Assembly: GCA_914767715.1 (NCBI GenBank)
Contig: OU612074.1
Coordinates: 759,501 to 823,500, forward strand
Origin: Membranipora membranacea
Taxonomy: Eukaryota > Bryozoa > Gymnolaemata > Cheilostomatida > Membraniporidae
DNA: 64,000 bases
Reading direction: 5' to 3'
The notes under the pieces were generated by a model. That model was given only the letters and a program-made list of their open reading frames with translations, did no database searches and had not been told where the DNA came from. The translations under genes and the position numbers were made by a program. The stretch's first letter is position 1. Each line of letters begins with the position of its first letter. This document shows, piece after piece, positions 1 through 13,149 of the stretch.

Positions 1-159
1 TCTGAACAATGATAAATAAGATCAGTGAATCACGATACTGTTACTTAATGTTTGGTACCATAGACACAAGGTTGCGAGAATCGGGAAAATGTGTCCTAAA
101 ATGCCAGGACACTTGACAGTTCTGATTACACATGGGCTAAATTATTGAATTCATCCTAT

Positions 160-357
160 TTAGATTGCGTCAAATTCCACTCTTAGGGGATGGTGCATGT
201 TTGGTTGTCTCAGAGTTACGCATATATTCAAAGTGTAACCACGAGGTAAATAATTTTTTGTGTAGGTCATGACATAAGTCACATCATAAGCGGAAAACCA
301 AACAGTGAAGTGCACACATCGAGACATTCTTAGATGATTGTTAAGGACGAAACCCAT
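160..357 (-). other. Possible further PI3-kinase exon (weak)
   Basis: A 65-codon open frame sits on the same strand as the PI3-kinase exons and downstream of them. It contains LRMSRCVHFTVW, faintly like the 'LPRMARLCFAVY' strand of the p110 C2 domain, which is the next domain expected. The splice borders are not convincing and the match is short, so this is a guess. The rest of positions 1-1300 shows no exon I can support. Confidence 0.15.
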
Positions 358-1300
358 AATTCATTGGTGATCATGAATTGATAAATTGTAAGACTTGTGC
401 TAGGTGCACCGATATACCAGGTTATTGTATTGCAAGAGAAGGTTGGCATAAGAATGATTTCAATAATGAGCAAAGCTAAGAAAAAAGTTGTTGGGTAAGC
501 TCATAATACTTCACAAACACAGCCTGCAGTACGAATTATGAGTAAGTACTAGTTACACTCCATTTTTGAGCTCAAACAGTATATGATTACGCTGATATTC
601 CAATCTGCCATGGACAAAACTTAACTGCAACGGTATGCATAACAACAACTTCATTCTATATCAAAGACATGATGTGATGTACATCTTTTCAATAAAATTT
701 GAAGCCAGCCATGTTTATTGAATTAGCCTAGAGTTGAAATAAGAAGCTGTTGATATCATTTCTTGTGTGGGTTAATCTAGCCTTGTGTGGTTGGGGGGGA
801 CACCCCACCCACCCCAGGCTAGCGTTAATCAGTGAGAGAGAAAGTGGCTATAAGTGCTACAGTGATACAGATTCTATGTTACCTGGCAGAGTGACTAAAA
901 CGTAACAATAACAGTGATCAGGATAGAAGATAGCTAATCAAGTGTAACATTAGCATGAACGTGTTAGCTTTGGGAAATTTCTATAAATAAATACAAGTCT
1001 TGGTCTAAAAGGTCGCAAAATATATTTGTTTTGTGGGATGGGGTGGTACAGGCTTGCCATCCATAATCATATTATATGGTTCAGGGTTAGAAGCTCAAAC
1101 TATTTTCGTAAGGCCTGTTGCAGATTTTGGCTTTACGGCCAGGGTTAATTAGTATAACTAACTAGTAACCGTTGACTGGTGAATTTGAGAACACCACACT
1201 AGATAGGTAGATAGAAGTTATGATTATCCATTATTTCACAACATTCACTTCATACTGTTGAGACACGATGTAATATTTAAGTTGTATTAACCAAACTTAC

Positions 1301-4300
1301 TTATAACATCAGTTTTCTTGACGACAGCCAGTTTTGGGCTTTCACCTTTCATGATCTTTCTGTAGATGTACTGTTGGAGATAAAACAAGAGGCTATAATT
1401 CTCTAAATCATTGAGTACAAAGAGTAAAGGTAAAGGAGATGTATCTCATTTATACAAAAGTTGTCCTCTCTTCTTCAATGAAAGGACAACTTGAAAAATA
1501 AGATAAGGACGTGCCACTTGATATTACAAGCAATCACTAACTGTGTCTAACATAGAAACGCGTCATGGCAGGTCTGGTACTCACATAGAAGTGTGTGATG
1601 GCAGGTCTGGTACTGATGTTATTGTACCCTAAGCCATTGATAGTCTCGGTCATAGTCAATAAGTCAGTTTAAAACAGGACCAACTACTGTGTGCCTGTAT
1701 GCAGCATAAATATCCAGCTCTGTGGCTCAGAAGAAAAGGGATCTTGCTACGGCGGGTAAGGGTATAGGGTCACCACCCGACATAGGTTTAAGGTCAAAGG
1801 GGTCCATTAAATAGGCTGGACAAATAAGATCTGGTGCACAGAAGAAAAGCAGTTTTTATTCATCGCACACAACATCATCTTTGGTTAACTTGGCCTGAAG
1901 GACACAGAGTAACAAACTTACCGTGTATTTATAGAGAGGCCTGCACCTTTTCTGCCCGTCGGGTATAAGGTACTCCTCTCTGCCGACTATCTTGAGCACA
2001 TAGTCGTTAAAGTCTAGATTACTGGGTGTCTGTCCCGGTATGTTTACTTGTCTCTGTTTGCGTAGGGCCTGATTTATAACATCCTCAGGGTACTGCTCAG
2101 CACTTATCAGCAATCTATCGTCATAGAAAGAGGCGTAAATAGATATAGATATACATAGATATGGACACTCAAAGAAATAGAATAAACATCCATAGAAATA
2201 GACAATGATAGAAATCGATATTTGTAGAAATAGAAATTCAAAGAAAATGACATTAGTAGAAAATAAAATTCAGGGAAAATGTGTGGCTTTCTCAAGTATA
2301 AGAAGGTTGAAGGGCGAAAATAAGAGCTTGAGATGTGTAACTGGTTAAAATAGAAAAGTTTTTGCATTTAACAGCTTGTATTTGTGTCACAGGTGAAAAT
2401 TTTGTTTCTTGATGAAAATTTCTGGTAAGTACAGTTTACGGTAAGTACAGTTTATGGTAAGTACAGTTTATGGTATCCTTTAGCAGCATCAAAAATGAAT
2501 TCAATATTTTTGATGGGAAGGAGGAGATGCTCTGTATTTTCCATTTGCCCCGTACATAGGGCCCCCGTACATATCCCCCCCCCCTGTACATAGGGCCTCC
2601 CCCCCCCCTGTACATAGGGCCTCCCCCCCCCCCCGACATAGGGTCTGCACAACTATTACACTGTTTTACTCTATCACTTTTTTCATTAGTTTAAGTGCTC
2701 AAACCCTATCTGGATTGCTAGGAGTGGCATCCCGACCCCCTCAACCCGTTGAGATGCATTTGATAATGGAATGCCACAACCGGTAACCCGACAGTGTCTG
2801 AACTCTCATACTTCCCTCTGACCTGTGTGTGCCGGTAGTACCGCTGTGATCGTGCAGGATCTCTATAAAGAGTCTGTTGTTGTGATTCTCCAGAGCCTGG
2901 CTGACTCTCTGCCATATCTCCACATCCTGGCATATATCGGGAGGATAGCTGAACGATATCAGATCATTCAAATCCTACAAATATCACAATATACCAATGA
3001 GCTATAGAAATGGTAACAATATCAAAAATTAGCAGTAATAATAATATGGATTGAAGGGCACCGACAGGATAAGTTTGATCTAACTCTTCGTTACAAAGCT
3101 CTCCCATTCTACTTGCTAGCCATTTGTAGCTCATGGGGGAGCAACTCGAAAATACAGGTTAATTCGATCATGTTCATTTGGATGTTACCTGTGGGCATGA
3201 ATTATTTTGCTGTTTGTCAATTAAGAGTTAGTTATCTCTATAAAAAGGAAGAGGCATCTACTATTATCAAGTCTATATCACCTGCTGACCTACCGCGTCT
3301 GTGATATGGAGTATGTATTATATTGCTGATTTTTTATCATACAAATATCAGTTACAATAAAATCTAACGAAAGGATGGATACAACAGATAAGTCAGATTT
3401 TTAAGTTTCAGTGATAGTTGTCTCACCCTGATGGAATGTTTGTGATGATTGACTTCCTCACAGAGTTTCTTTGTTGAACTTCTGAAGGCTATTATCTCCT
3501 CATCTCTCATCGACTCGAAGTCAAATTTACCTGACACAAAGTTATAAGTAAATCAGTTATCATGAAGATTAACACCTCAAAATGGCTTATTACCGGCATA
3601 GTGCTCACATAGATACGACTAGTTTAGATTCTAAAAACGCTAAGCTGTTCCACTAATACATTTGATGGCTTGAAACACATAAACAGAAGCTAGTCCAGAA
3701 TACTCCAAGAACTCCAACTCCAAAATATAAACAAGACTCAATATATGCACGCATCCATAGTACTAACAAATTAGCAATCAATGCTAGAGTGCAATACTCT
3801 GCGATTCCTAGTTGGGACAGGTTTATGGGAAATCCAGATTATAATCGCACACAGTGATGTTGTTAAAATATATCAATCTATGCTTAATCCCTCAATGCAG
3901 CAATAATACTAGGACCATGACACTGATGTATCAAAGCAGGGAGGATGAGTTCCCTAATGAAGTTCCCAAGTCCCTGCATTTAGAGTTGCATTCCCTTGAC
4001 AGGTTGCAAGAGGAGCAACTCCAAATACATCATATCAGATCAGTCCAGATCCAGATCTCCCTGACTGATAAGATCGGACATGATCCCTAAATCTCCCAGA
4101 CAGATCATACCTATAAGAGAGCCGACTTTATTGCTCAGCTCCCTCTCGTTAGTTTGTTTTTCTCTCTGTATAACTTTGAGTACAGACATAAAAGGCTGGA
4201 TAGTGGATATCTCCTGATCCTCATTCTGTATCTCCTCCTGTTAAAATCAGTGACGTTGTGTTAATACAGTAAGGGTGGATACAAGGTAATATAAGGCTAA

Positions 4301-6743
4301 GGAGCTACACTGCAACGCAAGGATGAGATGCTGGAGCAGATTAGATTTACCAACCCACATAAATTTAAAAGTGGTTCTTATAGAAACAGTCTAACACAAA
4401 AGGTCAACTATAGGTTGCATACCCAGTCTCAAATTAAGAGAAATCTATTGGATGGTTCAACATCATATCCACTGATATATGAATTTATATCAGTGAACAT
4501 GTCTATCATCAAACAAAAAGATATGTTAACACGTCAAGGTTCTAATTTTGGCAACCTGAATAGTTTTGCAGTTCCTACTTAGATACCAAAATCGTGATCG
4601 AGTTTTGGATGTTAATTTTAATGCGACTTGGCGATAGGGACAGACACAATTGCTCAAGTAGCCGGAGTTTATTAATTTGTATGGACTCACTCTCTCCCCG
4701 AGGCTGTTGATGTGCACAAATCTATAAGTGGAAGGATCCTTGAGATCGTTAGCGAGAGGATAGTCCTGTGCTTCCTTCCATAATAACTATAGAACAAATA
4801 AAACAAACCAGTCATACCAGCTGAACTGTGTAACACTAATTATAACTTCATAAACAAACATTCGTTCATCTAATCCACACTTATTTTCTTGTGCGGAAGG
4901 ACCTTCTCTGCTTCATTTTGGGTTGGGGGGACATCCAAGTGTATCATACAGTTGATGCTAGAAACAAAAGACCTCCAGCCCTGGAATCGAGAATTATATT
5001 AAGGTAGTCACATCAAAAATTGATCGGTATAATTGTCAGAGTTAGAGTCGCTTTCTTTAGTATGACCAACTGCAGCTTTTGATACCACCAGGCTGATCGA
5101 ACCTAACTATGAGTAGGATATAGGATGTGAGTCACTAACAACCCATCACTAGTAGCTATAGTATTTTTAGATGTGTGTATGTGCTAGAGAAAAGTAGGCC
5201 TGCTCAGCACCCCCACCCCCCCCCTGCCCCTCCTCCCCTAGTGATCAGAAGGCTAAATCTGGTGAAGGTGAGTATACGAAGGAAGTACACTCTCTTATCA
5301 ATGGGGCAGCCTGGTCTATTGTTATCATATAAATAAAATATCTTCCCTATTCAGTCATCTATAATTCTCTATCTGAGCCAATCCTGATAGATAAGCTCAA
5401 TGCTTTGACAAATAGCCTATATATTAACAGATAGCTAGATTGAAGTGGTGTATATACCTTGTAATCCATTGTATTATTAGGCCTATTTTACTTCCTAAAA
5501 GGGGAGCAATGTGATGTTGAGTCCACAAAAAGGCTGGTACAGGAAATATATACACACAACATCATTCCTGAGGATAATACTTCACAAACTATTCAGATGA
5601 CTGAGTGTGTCTGAGAGGAACAGGCAAGCTGTTCCAGGCTCAGGATGTGTACAGGGCTTTGTAACTATTGGCAAGTAAATATTACAGTTGAGTGCCAGGT
5701 CCCATCTTCTCCGCATGTTTGGATGTCATTGTTACCATTGATGACTATCAGAAAATCATCAGTGGTAGATAAAGTTATGCAGCATATTTAGATTGAAAGC
5801 GATATTATTCCTTGTATGTATGATGTATTTATAATGCAGACAAGTTTCTCTATAACATTGTAAAATTTGCAGCTGGCAGGCTGCAAGTAAGTTGAGGTCA
5901 CTATAGCAGGCAGATTGGGAGATAGTTATATCTATCAAGTTCACTGAACAATCGACAATGTGAATATCACAGATCATGTTTGTGTCAATCATTATTACTG
6001 ATAGGCCCATCACAGAAATTTTATCAGATATCAATTATTGTAACAATAATCATTTCATATAGATCTATAGAAATTCTAGATTTGTGAAGGTCCTCACTTT
6101 AGAAGTAGTACTTAGTTATCTAACTGTTACAATGACAGACATCTAGCCTTGTGACCCAAGTGGTGGTGACAAGGCTACATCATGGAGCTATTATGTACAA
6201 ACATTTAGTGTCTCTGGGTGCATTTGTAAACAAACAAAAAGAAGAGAAATCACATTGTACCTTAGATAGAGCCAAATCTGGGACATTTGAGATGACAATC
6301 CGACTTTAGGTCAATCCAATGCATCCAAAATTTTTTGAATCCTTATATAAGCAACCTTCATTATTGTTTGTTTGCATTTAGAAATGGAAGACAGGCCTTC
6401 CATAGTTGGAGAAGTACTTTGCTTTAGAAGATATTTGGGTTATCAGGTGGTTATCAAGGTGCTGTTCAAAAGCAACAATTCATTGAACTTGTTGAGGTGC
6501 CCTGATTTAGGTAGGTTTGCTTTCAGGACAAAATCCACACATAGCCTGTCTTGACAAGCTTTGCTGGCACTGCTTGACTGGCTAACCTTTTTCACTGCTT
6601 TCACAGTCACCCAGCGATCAACAGATATACGTATATAGATTCCTGTGGGTAGGAGGCAGTCTAAGTCTATCTCTGTAGTATCGTAGATATCCTCTTCATA
6701 CTCAGCTACATCTGTGTTAATCAGCGACCGAACATCAGCAAGA
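1301..6743 (-). CDS. Class IA PI3-kinase catalytic subunit (p110), N-terminal part, partial
   Basis: Catalytic subunit that makes PIP3 from PIP2 at the plasma membrane after recruitment by p85 and Ras. Exons in transcript order: 6743-6587, 4786-4691, 4237-4111, 3530-3427, 2974-2823, 2114-1922, 1370-1301, all with GT..AG borders, and phases match at the junctions checked. The first carries LLPTGIYI, the hallmark of the p85-binding domain; the second gives LLWKEAQDYP; the third ends KVGSLIG and joins KFDFESM. Exon five has the linker motif YPP. Exon six is the Ras-binding domain (YPEDVINQALRK, then DYVLKIVGREEYL), and exon seven continues it (YIYRKIM). The order matches human p110 beta/delta. 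The start codon must lie in an exon further right that I could not place, since the 6743 exon begins at a splice acceptor. The C2, helical and kinase domains are not seen; they would lie in the first 1.3 kb or off the window. Confidence 0.85.
1665..1855 (+). repeat. SINE-B 3' body fragment
   Basis: The stretch shares its order of words with 15010-15205: 'ctactgtgtgc', 'gcagtataaa', 'gggtatagggt', 'ttaaatagg', 'caaataaga', ending in an A-rich tail. It lacks the tRNA-like head present at 14865, so it looks like a 5'-truncated copy within a PI3-kinase intron. Confidence 0.6.
2555..2640 (+). repeat. C-rich minisatellite (ctgtacatagggcct + poly-C)
   Basis: Three to four imperfect units combine a 'gtacatagggc' core with runs of 8-12 cytosines, inside a PI3-kinase intron. 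The Gly-rich open frames on the minus strand here are by-products of the repeat. Long C runs also make this a likely site of sequencing length error. Confidence 0.8.
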
Positions 6744-6789
6744 CTGTAACAAAGTAAGACTGAACATCAGCAAGACTGTAACAAAGTAA
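6730..6789 (+). repeat. 32-bp tandem duplication covering a splice acceptor
   Basis: The word gaacatcagcaagactgtaa occurs twice, 32 bp apart. On the minus strand the unit contains the acceptor TTACAG used by the first visible PI3-kinase exon plus its first coding bases, so a second copy of the acceptor lies just upstream of the real one. Confidence 0.75.
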
Positions 6790-9700
6790 AGTATACAACT
6801 GTTAAATCAGATCTCCTATAAATTCTACACTGATGGTAAATAAGAACTTGCGACAAATCAGATCCTGGTCGCTACAGAACTTTACCTATTTCAGAACATC
6901 TATATTCATTCAAACATGCTACGTTGAATCCTTTGGCCGATCTAAATGCATTCTAATGTTAGACGATTCAAACTTTGTTGATCGAGATAGACATTTAGTT
7001 GAATCACAGTACTCATTTAATGCTCTATGGTCAAATAAATTTCTGTGCACTCCAAAAGTATGAACTTGGAAGCAAATAAAGAACCAGATCTTAAAGTCTG
7101 TTAGTGATTTCATATAACATGCAAGAATAAACCTATAACTGCTTCTCACTATCCTGCTTAGCTCAATGTATTCATTGGTATTACACAATGGGTGTTGTGT
7201 TGACTGTCACAAAGGTTTTGTTAGTACGCTATAGAGCACAGCATAAGCACATAAGCACAGCACAGCATAAGCATATAATTAGTCACTTCCTTAATTAAAA
7301 GTCTCATCGTGTCTTGTCTTTCACTCAAGCTTAATCTGTAGGCTCACGAGAGAATTTCCTGATACCAAATGGCCATTGTAAATGAGGATACAAAATCAAT
7401 GTATGGTGTATGATTCTGAAACATTTCACATGTGTGAGAACAGCACTGGAATAGGATTCATTAAGATCAAAAAATCAAACCTGCAACAGTCTCTCAGGCT
7501 TGCAGGCTGTGTCATGTGAATGTGATGTTCTTAAAAAATGCACCAGTGTGGTAGGCTTTTACAGCTTCCCAAGAATGAAAAGGTTTTATGCAATTCAGAA
7601 CAAATCCAGATGCATGAGATTGAGACAAATATAAGCTGTGATAAAGATATGCTGTGGAACTCTGGCATTCCCCAGCTATCAGTCTATAATATGATGCATG
7701 ACAAAAATGCTTATTATGGGTTTATAAACTATATCCTTTGTCAACAGCCTACTCATGATCAGTGAACGGCCTATTTACCATGGATAGTTTATTCTCTGAT
7801 ATACCACAATAGGAGATGGTTCCAAGAACCAAAATAAAAGGGATATCAATGTTGCTGTCCCCTCGGGAAAAACCCCACTAGAGAAAAACCAACCTGCTGA
7901 TCACCATACTTGAGAGAACGTTATGCCCTGGCCATTAGCAAACTTTAAGGTACGTACTTCTCCCCTTCACTATCTCACTACTGATGTCATCAAGTCGTGT
8001 TGAACAGCAGATAAACAATGTGCTGAAACTGTAATGAATAAAAAGAATAGCCTACAGCTTCATACTGATGCTACCCATGTCAGCATGCACAAATAGTGGA
8101 CGCAGAGTGTGAGAGAGATCACCTGGTAGAATATAAATTGTGTCTAAATGTAATAACATTGGCCAGTCTGCATACTTCAGTTCGAGCACTTGCTTTATGT
8201 GCACAAACAGACTGATGCAAGTTATAATTGCTGACATTAATCATTTTTGCAGATTCATATGACCTAAAGAGTGCTAAGGCTGCAGCCAAATTAGGCCATT
8301 ACAAAACAAGCTAAAGATTATTACAGAACAAAGAGCAGTTGTGAACTTCCTGTTACATGAGTGCCACGCTTAAAAGCCAGTGGGTTTTAAAGGATCTGAA
8401 ATTCAAATCAAAGTTGCATGATCAAAGGTTCTTAGCCTTGTAATTAGGTGTTATGTAGTAAGCCTACAGTCTGGAAACTGTTCATTAAAAAATTAGGCTG
8501 TTCTGTTTGTGCACTAAAAACTGGCACTGGCATGACAGACACAAAGTGCTGTGTGGGATACTTCTTACAGCACTCAAGGCCATACAGCATTGTAATTGGT
8601 GCTGTTGAGTGCTGCAAGAAATGACCCTGTCCACAACTTCATTGCCACCAGTTCAAGTTACAGGAATGTGACTGCTCTCATTACTATATGCTTGTTGTAG
8701 GATTTTAAACCCAAAGAAAGTTGGGAATAATCAAAAAAAAAGATTGTTTGATATTTCAAAAACCTCTTTACTGAGACTTCAATCAAGGCAGGTTTGAACT
8801 TGACAATTATCAGTAACCTCTTCAGCAAACAAGGATAAGCACAGTGCCTATGAATGAGATCAAGGTGAGTGCACTACGACAAGATAATGTGGAAACTGGA
8901 ATAAGTTATTCAGGAAGTGTGTAAAGTGGAAGTAGACAGTCACAAATTGAAGCAAATGTACTTGACATAGCCTAATTCCTGTTTATATATACAGTCTGAG
9001 AGTCGTGCACCCTGACCTTTGTGTTCATAGAACTACAGGCTACAAATAATTTTGAACACTGAATGGTTCGTTGTGCAGCAATATAAAATCATGATGGTTT
9101 TTGTAGCATATGGGGGGGAACAACTCATTTTAAAGTTGCATTCTGGGAATGTTGTTTACATGCCTTTCCTTACTTGTCGTCTATATTTTCCATGTCATTC
9201 TTTATTCCTGAATGTTGAGATGACTGTTAAAACAACAGAAGCTTCAAAACAGAGATAAGCTGGAAGGCCTAATTAGTTTGCTGAAACGTGCAAATTGTCT
9301 TACATTCCAGTTCAACTCTTCAACCATGCCTCATATATAATTTGCTGCACATATAAATAAACTAGTGGAGCATGCATAGTTTATATTCTTTTTAGTTGTC
9401 AGAAGTCTCAGACCGCATGGCTCTTATCATCGTTAGCATTGTTTATTAATTGTTGGTGTTGGAATTTCATGTAGGCCTACTGCGAATTCAGAAAACAAAC
9501 TAATATGAGGATGTGTACCATCTTTGCAGATCCAAACATTACACTCAGAGCATTAGTTGAATGATACTCAGACTTAGACTTAGTAATTGAGTCTCTTTCA
9601 TGTTCCTTAGTTATGATTCTTTGAATAGAGTATTCCCTTTCATTCAACCAACCAATTATTTATATTTAACTATTGTACCATTGTGTTGACCACAGTGATA

Positions 9701-11244
9701 CAACATACAGTGGTGGGCCGTACCACTGCACATCACACAGGTCTCCAGCTAGAAACCATGAGTCAATCGTTGTTTCGAGGCCTTCTCTAGTGCAAACTCC
9801 TCATGGCCGGCCCATGCAGCATAACGCCATTCCTGTGTGTTGATGAGCATCTCAATCAGTCTCATCGATCCCTCAGTGCATTTTGTCAGTTTCGATGTTT
9901 TGACATAATCGGTGTGTTTACGCTGGTGTGCAACCAGGGAGGCTGCCAACTCTTCATTGTTTCAGTGAAACAATGCTCGCCTCATCACTCTCATGCTTGT
10001 TCTCTAAATCAAACCAGTGCAGCAAGACTATTTTTCCATCAACTCAGCGGCGCAAAGTCGCTATAGTCAAGGCACCCGCCCCTTGCGCCTTAGTTCACTA
10101 CTCAAATCCACTATGTTGAGCATCGTACAACTCATCTCATACCCAAGTCAGAGAATTGACTTGAGATCTCCTATCATGCTCTGCCTGCTTTTTATGCGAG
10201 GGCCAGGCTTTTAATCCTATGTTTGCAATTCTGCAGATCTAACTCAGACTCACTTTGATTTTTCACCCTGCAGAGATTAAGCTACTTTAATTTGAAGTCA
10301 TAATCCTGCTCAGCCTTCTGCCCCGAGCAGTTTGCTAATCATTACTGAATCTCCTCATTTTCAATCTCCTTTCCAATAAGCCAATTTAGCAATCCAAAAA
10401 TCAAAATTTTCAATATCCATCTAATGAAATTTATGTTATGAAATGTTCATCTGACTATGGCCTGTCTTGACAAGCTTGTTTGGACCACAGCCAGTTTGGG
10501 ATGGCGATCGATGCCGTAGGCCGTTGTTAAGGAGGTTTGCCTACGGTTGCGATCGCCATCCTGAACATTGTTAGGGGCTGGCTGTGGTTTAGGTAGACAA
10601 CCTTTTTTGCCAGAGGTTGGGGATTTACATCTGAAACATTAGGTGACCCATTGTCCTAGCATAACATGCTATTACCTTAGTTGAGGCCCCAGGTTCATGC
10701 CAAATCTCTTATTGCGCCGGAGTGGTTGTAGATAATGGAAGGCTCCTATCAGCTATACCGGCACAGCTCAAGTCTCGTTGTATTGATCTCTGATTTTCTT
10801 ACAATTTTCAACTATTTAATTTTCAACTACTACTCTAAATAGGCTGTGGGAGCAAAATATTATGATATATTTTAGGTGAGATGGTATTTTGAGACATGTT
10901 TCATCAGCGCTTTCTAGGATACATATGTAAGCGCAGACTGAGACAAATGATATATCACCAAACAAATATTGCAGATATGCATTCCATGTGATGAATCATC
11001 CTACAGATGGTATGATATCCAGATGCATGCCAGGCAAGCCTAAGAATAAACACTCCTAGAGTTATTAAACAGATCAGAAGTATGCTGCATCACTTATTGG
11101 TCACAGGGTTAGTTCACAAAGGTCATTGAATGAAGGCGGCAGCCAGTAAAATTTATTAAACAAAAACAACCATTGTGGTTTGATTAGGTTTTCGATATAA
11201 CAAAGAAGTTCTAATTTACAATCCACTCTATTCTTCACCTCAAG
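6790..11244. other. Intergenic / presumed 5' region, no supported gene
   Basis: About 4.4 kb lie between the PI3-kinase exons and the lectin gene. The region should hold the first PI3-kinase exon(s), which I could not identify. Open frames here are short and lack recognisable domains. The 9.75-10.25 kb part is more GC-rich than its surroundings and has overlapping open frames on both strands; it may be an old transposon remnant. One clear hairpin element is listed separately. Confidence 0.5.
10485..10587. repeat. Foldback (hairpin) element
   Basis: Inverted arms begin 'ccacagccag' and end 'ctggctgtgg'; a longer inner stem pairs 'ggatggcgatcg' with 'cgatcgccatcc' and 'gccgtaggc' with 'gcctacggt'. 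Just left is 'cctgtcttgacaagctt', also the terminal word of the hairpin at 61880, which suggests an element family or nested insertion. Confidence 0.75.
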
Positions 11245-12684
11245 ATGGCCGACAGCAACAACATCTACGAGAACCAGGCTGACACAGCCATGTACCAAAC
11301 AGTCTCTGTGAGAGGTCAAGGTGAAGACAACATGGCTTACACCACTATAAACTTAACTGAAATAGATTCTAAAAAACAAAACTGTAAACTCTCTAAAGCT
11401 GTTTTATTTGCAGTGGGGATCGTTGTATTACTTGTATTGTGTATTGTATTGTCATCGCTGAGCTTAGCTAAGATAGAGATGCACATTAAAGATAATTCTC
11501 AGAAGGAAACTGGATTCTTATTTACACCAAACACAACACCACAAATAAAAACCACAACAGCGACAACAGAGGGACCAACAGCAGAGGGACCAACAAAAGA
11601 GGGACCAACAACAGAGGGACCAACAACAGAGGGACCAACAACAGAGGGACCAACAACAGAGGGACCAACAACAGAGGGACCAACAACAGTGGCCATGACG
11701 ACTTGCAAAAATACAACAACAACGACACCCACAATAACATATGCATCATCATCTACAACAACATTGTCTACTGAACGCTGTCCTGGAAATTACAAACTCA
11801 ATCCACACACAATTACCTGTTTTGGAATTGGTGGGGTTACTAAGAACTGGACAGCTGCAAAAGAATTTTGTGAGAATAAGGGAGAGTTTCTTGCTACATT
11901 GCACAGCTGTGAATCTGCTTTGTGGCTTCAGCAGCAGAAACTAAATGGAGGTGAGCTCATTTAAAATTATCTAAGTATTGAAGTAAAGCAGATCATTATT
12001 CATGATAACGACATTATTGTGCATTCAGTAACTTTCTTGTAAAGATGTGCTCAACCATTCTTTGGACAGTTATCAAACTCGGTACATTGTCAGCTGTTGA
12101 TGTAACTGTAGCTGTAGTTAGTCAAAATAAGTAGGAGTAGGAGCTTACTTAGTTGATAAGAGCTTCTTCCCTCTATCGACCAAGACTGTTGGAGGTCTTT
12201 GTTTTGAATTCTGGTAATGTCTACTGGCTACTGGAGTTTTATTGATTTTAGCCCCAAAACTAGACCTACCTACAATTTCGGCCGTTTGCCTATAAGCTGA
12301 GAGCAACATTGCGCTGTATATTGCTGCTGACTCCATATGCGCTTCATAATTTCTCAGAATTCAGACTGAGATAAACCTAGCCTAATCAGTTAAAATTGGG
12401 TTGGAGTACCCGTTCAATAGCATGATATTGGCCGTAAAATATTCAATTTCTATTATTAAGCATGGCGAGTGGGAACCTACTGGATTGGAGGTAAACGTGT
12501 AAGCGGACAATGGCAATGGTTTGGGAAAATCACTGGACCAATCATGTATTCTCATTGGAGGATCGGCGAGCCTAACAACAATAATGGGACGGAACATTGT
12601 ATTGACCTCGATTATAATTTTTGGTGGAATGATAATAATTGTGATGTACGCCGTTACACTATGTGTGAGACAAGTGTTATGTAG
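11245..12684 (+). CDS. Type II membrane C-type lectin-like receptor with EGPTT-repeat stalk
   Basis: Two exons, 11245-11950 and 12461-12684 (phase 1 junction), give 309 aa. Residues 1-50 are cytosolic with tyrosines in IYENQ, MYQTV and AYTTI. Residues 51-75 form one membrane helix. Residues 88-178 are a Thr-rich, mucin-like stalk including eight EGPT(T/A/K) units. Residues 179-309 are a C-type lectin domain: cysteines at 179, 192, 209, 222, 282, 296 and 304, WIGG at 243-246, EPN at 272-274 and WND at 291-293. EPN and WND are the calcium/sugar ligands of mannose-type lectins, so Ca-dependent mannose/GlcNAc-type binding is likely. The start is the first ATG in the open frame, is followed by a normal cytosolic head, and lacks a signal peptide, as expected for type II topology. 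The acceptor TATTATTAAG is weak but the only one giving an uninterrupted domain. Confidence 0.85.
11564..11692 (+). repeat. 15-bp coding minisatellite (gagggaccaacaaca)
   Basis: About eight head-to-tail copies encode EGPTT in the lectin stalk. The central copies are nearly identical at the DNA level, indicating recent expansion. The unit is a multiple of three, so changes in copy number keep the frame and change stalk length. Confidence 0.9.
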
Positions 12685-12951
12685 TATTTTTTCTTGTCCT
12701 ATCAGACCCTCACCTCCCTGGACAGGTGTTATGTAGTGTGTTTGTTTCTGCCCTATTATGGTGACTCACTTTAATCCATCTTTGAATGTTTGACAATGTT
12801 AAGAGGAAAGTCCTGAACACCTATCACCATTCTTTGATGACTCTGTGCAGTCACTTTTTACTTTGTATTTACTGATTTTTACAATAACTGATATTTTACC
12901 ATATGACTCGCATGTACTGCGGTCACTGCATCCTATTCATGCATTCAATTC

Positions 12952-13060
12952 CACATTGGCGAAAAGTACATTGGCGAAATGTACGTTGGCGAAATGTACA
13001 TTGGCGAAATGTACATTGGCGAAATGTACATTGGCGAAAGGTACATTGGCGAAATGTCTG
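12952..13060 (+). repeat. 15-bp minisatellite (tacattggcgaaatg)
   Basis: Seven tandem copies lie about 270 bp after the lectin stop codon, so they may be in its 3' UTR. Unit variants are 'aaaag', 'aaatg' and 'aaagg'. The array reads through without stops as STLAK/CTLAK, but there is no gene context for it. Confidence 0.85.
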
Positions 13061-13149
13061 CCACTAGTCCGATGGCAGCCTATGCAAAATGTGACTAGAA
13101 ATGCCTTTTCTTTCACAATTTTGGGTGGCTAGCGATTGAAACTGGTCTC

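Noticed and set aside
2436-2652. Gly-rich minus-strand frames
   Set aside because: Products of the C-rich minisatellite inside a PI3-kinase intron; frame depends on C-run length.
9749-10214. Overlapping open frames on both strands in a GC-richer patch; one contains SLVAHQRKHT, reminiscent of the end of a C2H2 zinc finger
   Set aside because: No Cys pair precedes the histidines, frames are short on both strands, and there is no splice context. More likely a decayed mobile element, but I cannot name it.
11499-11752. Minus-strand frames with VVGPS or LLVPL repeats
   Set aside because: They are antisense readings of the EGPTT-coding repeat in the lectin stalk.
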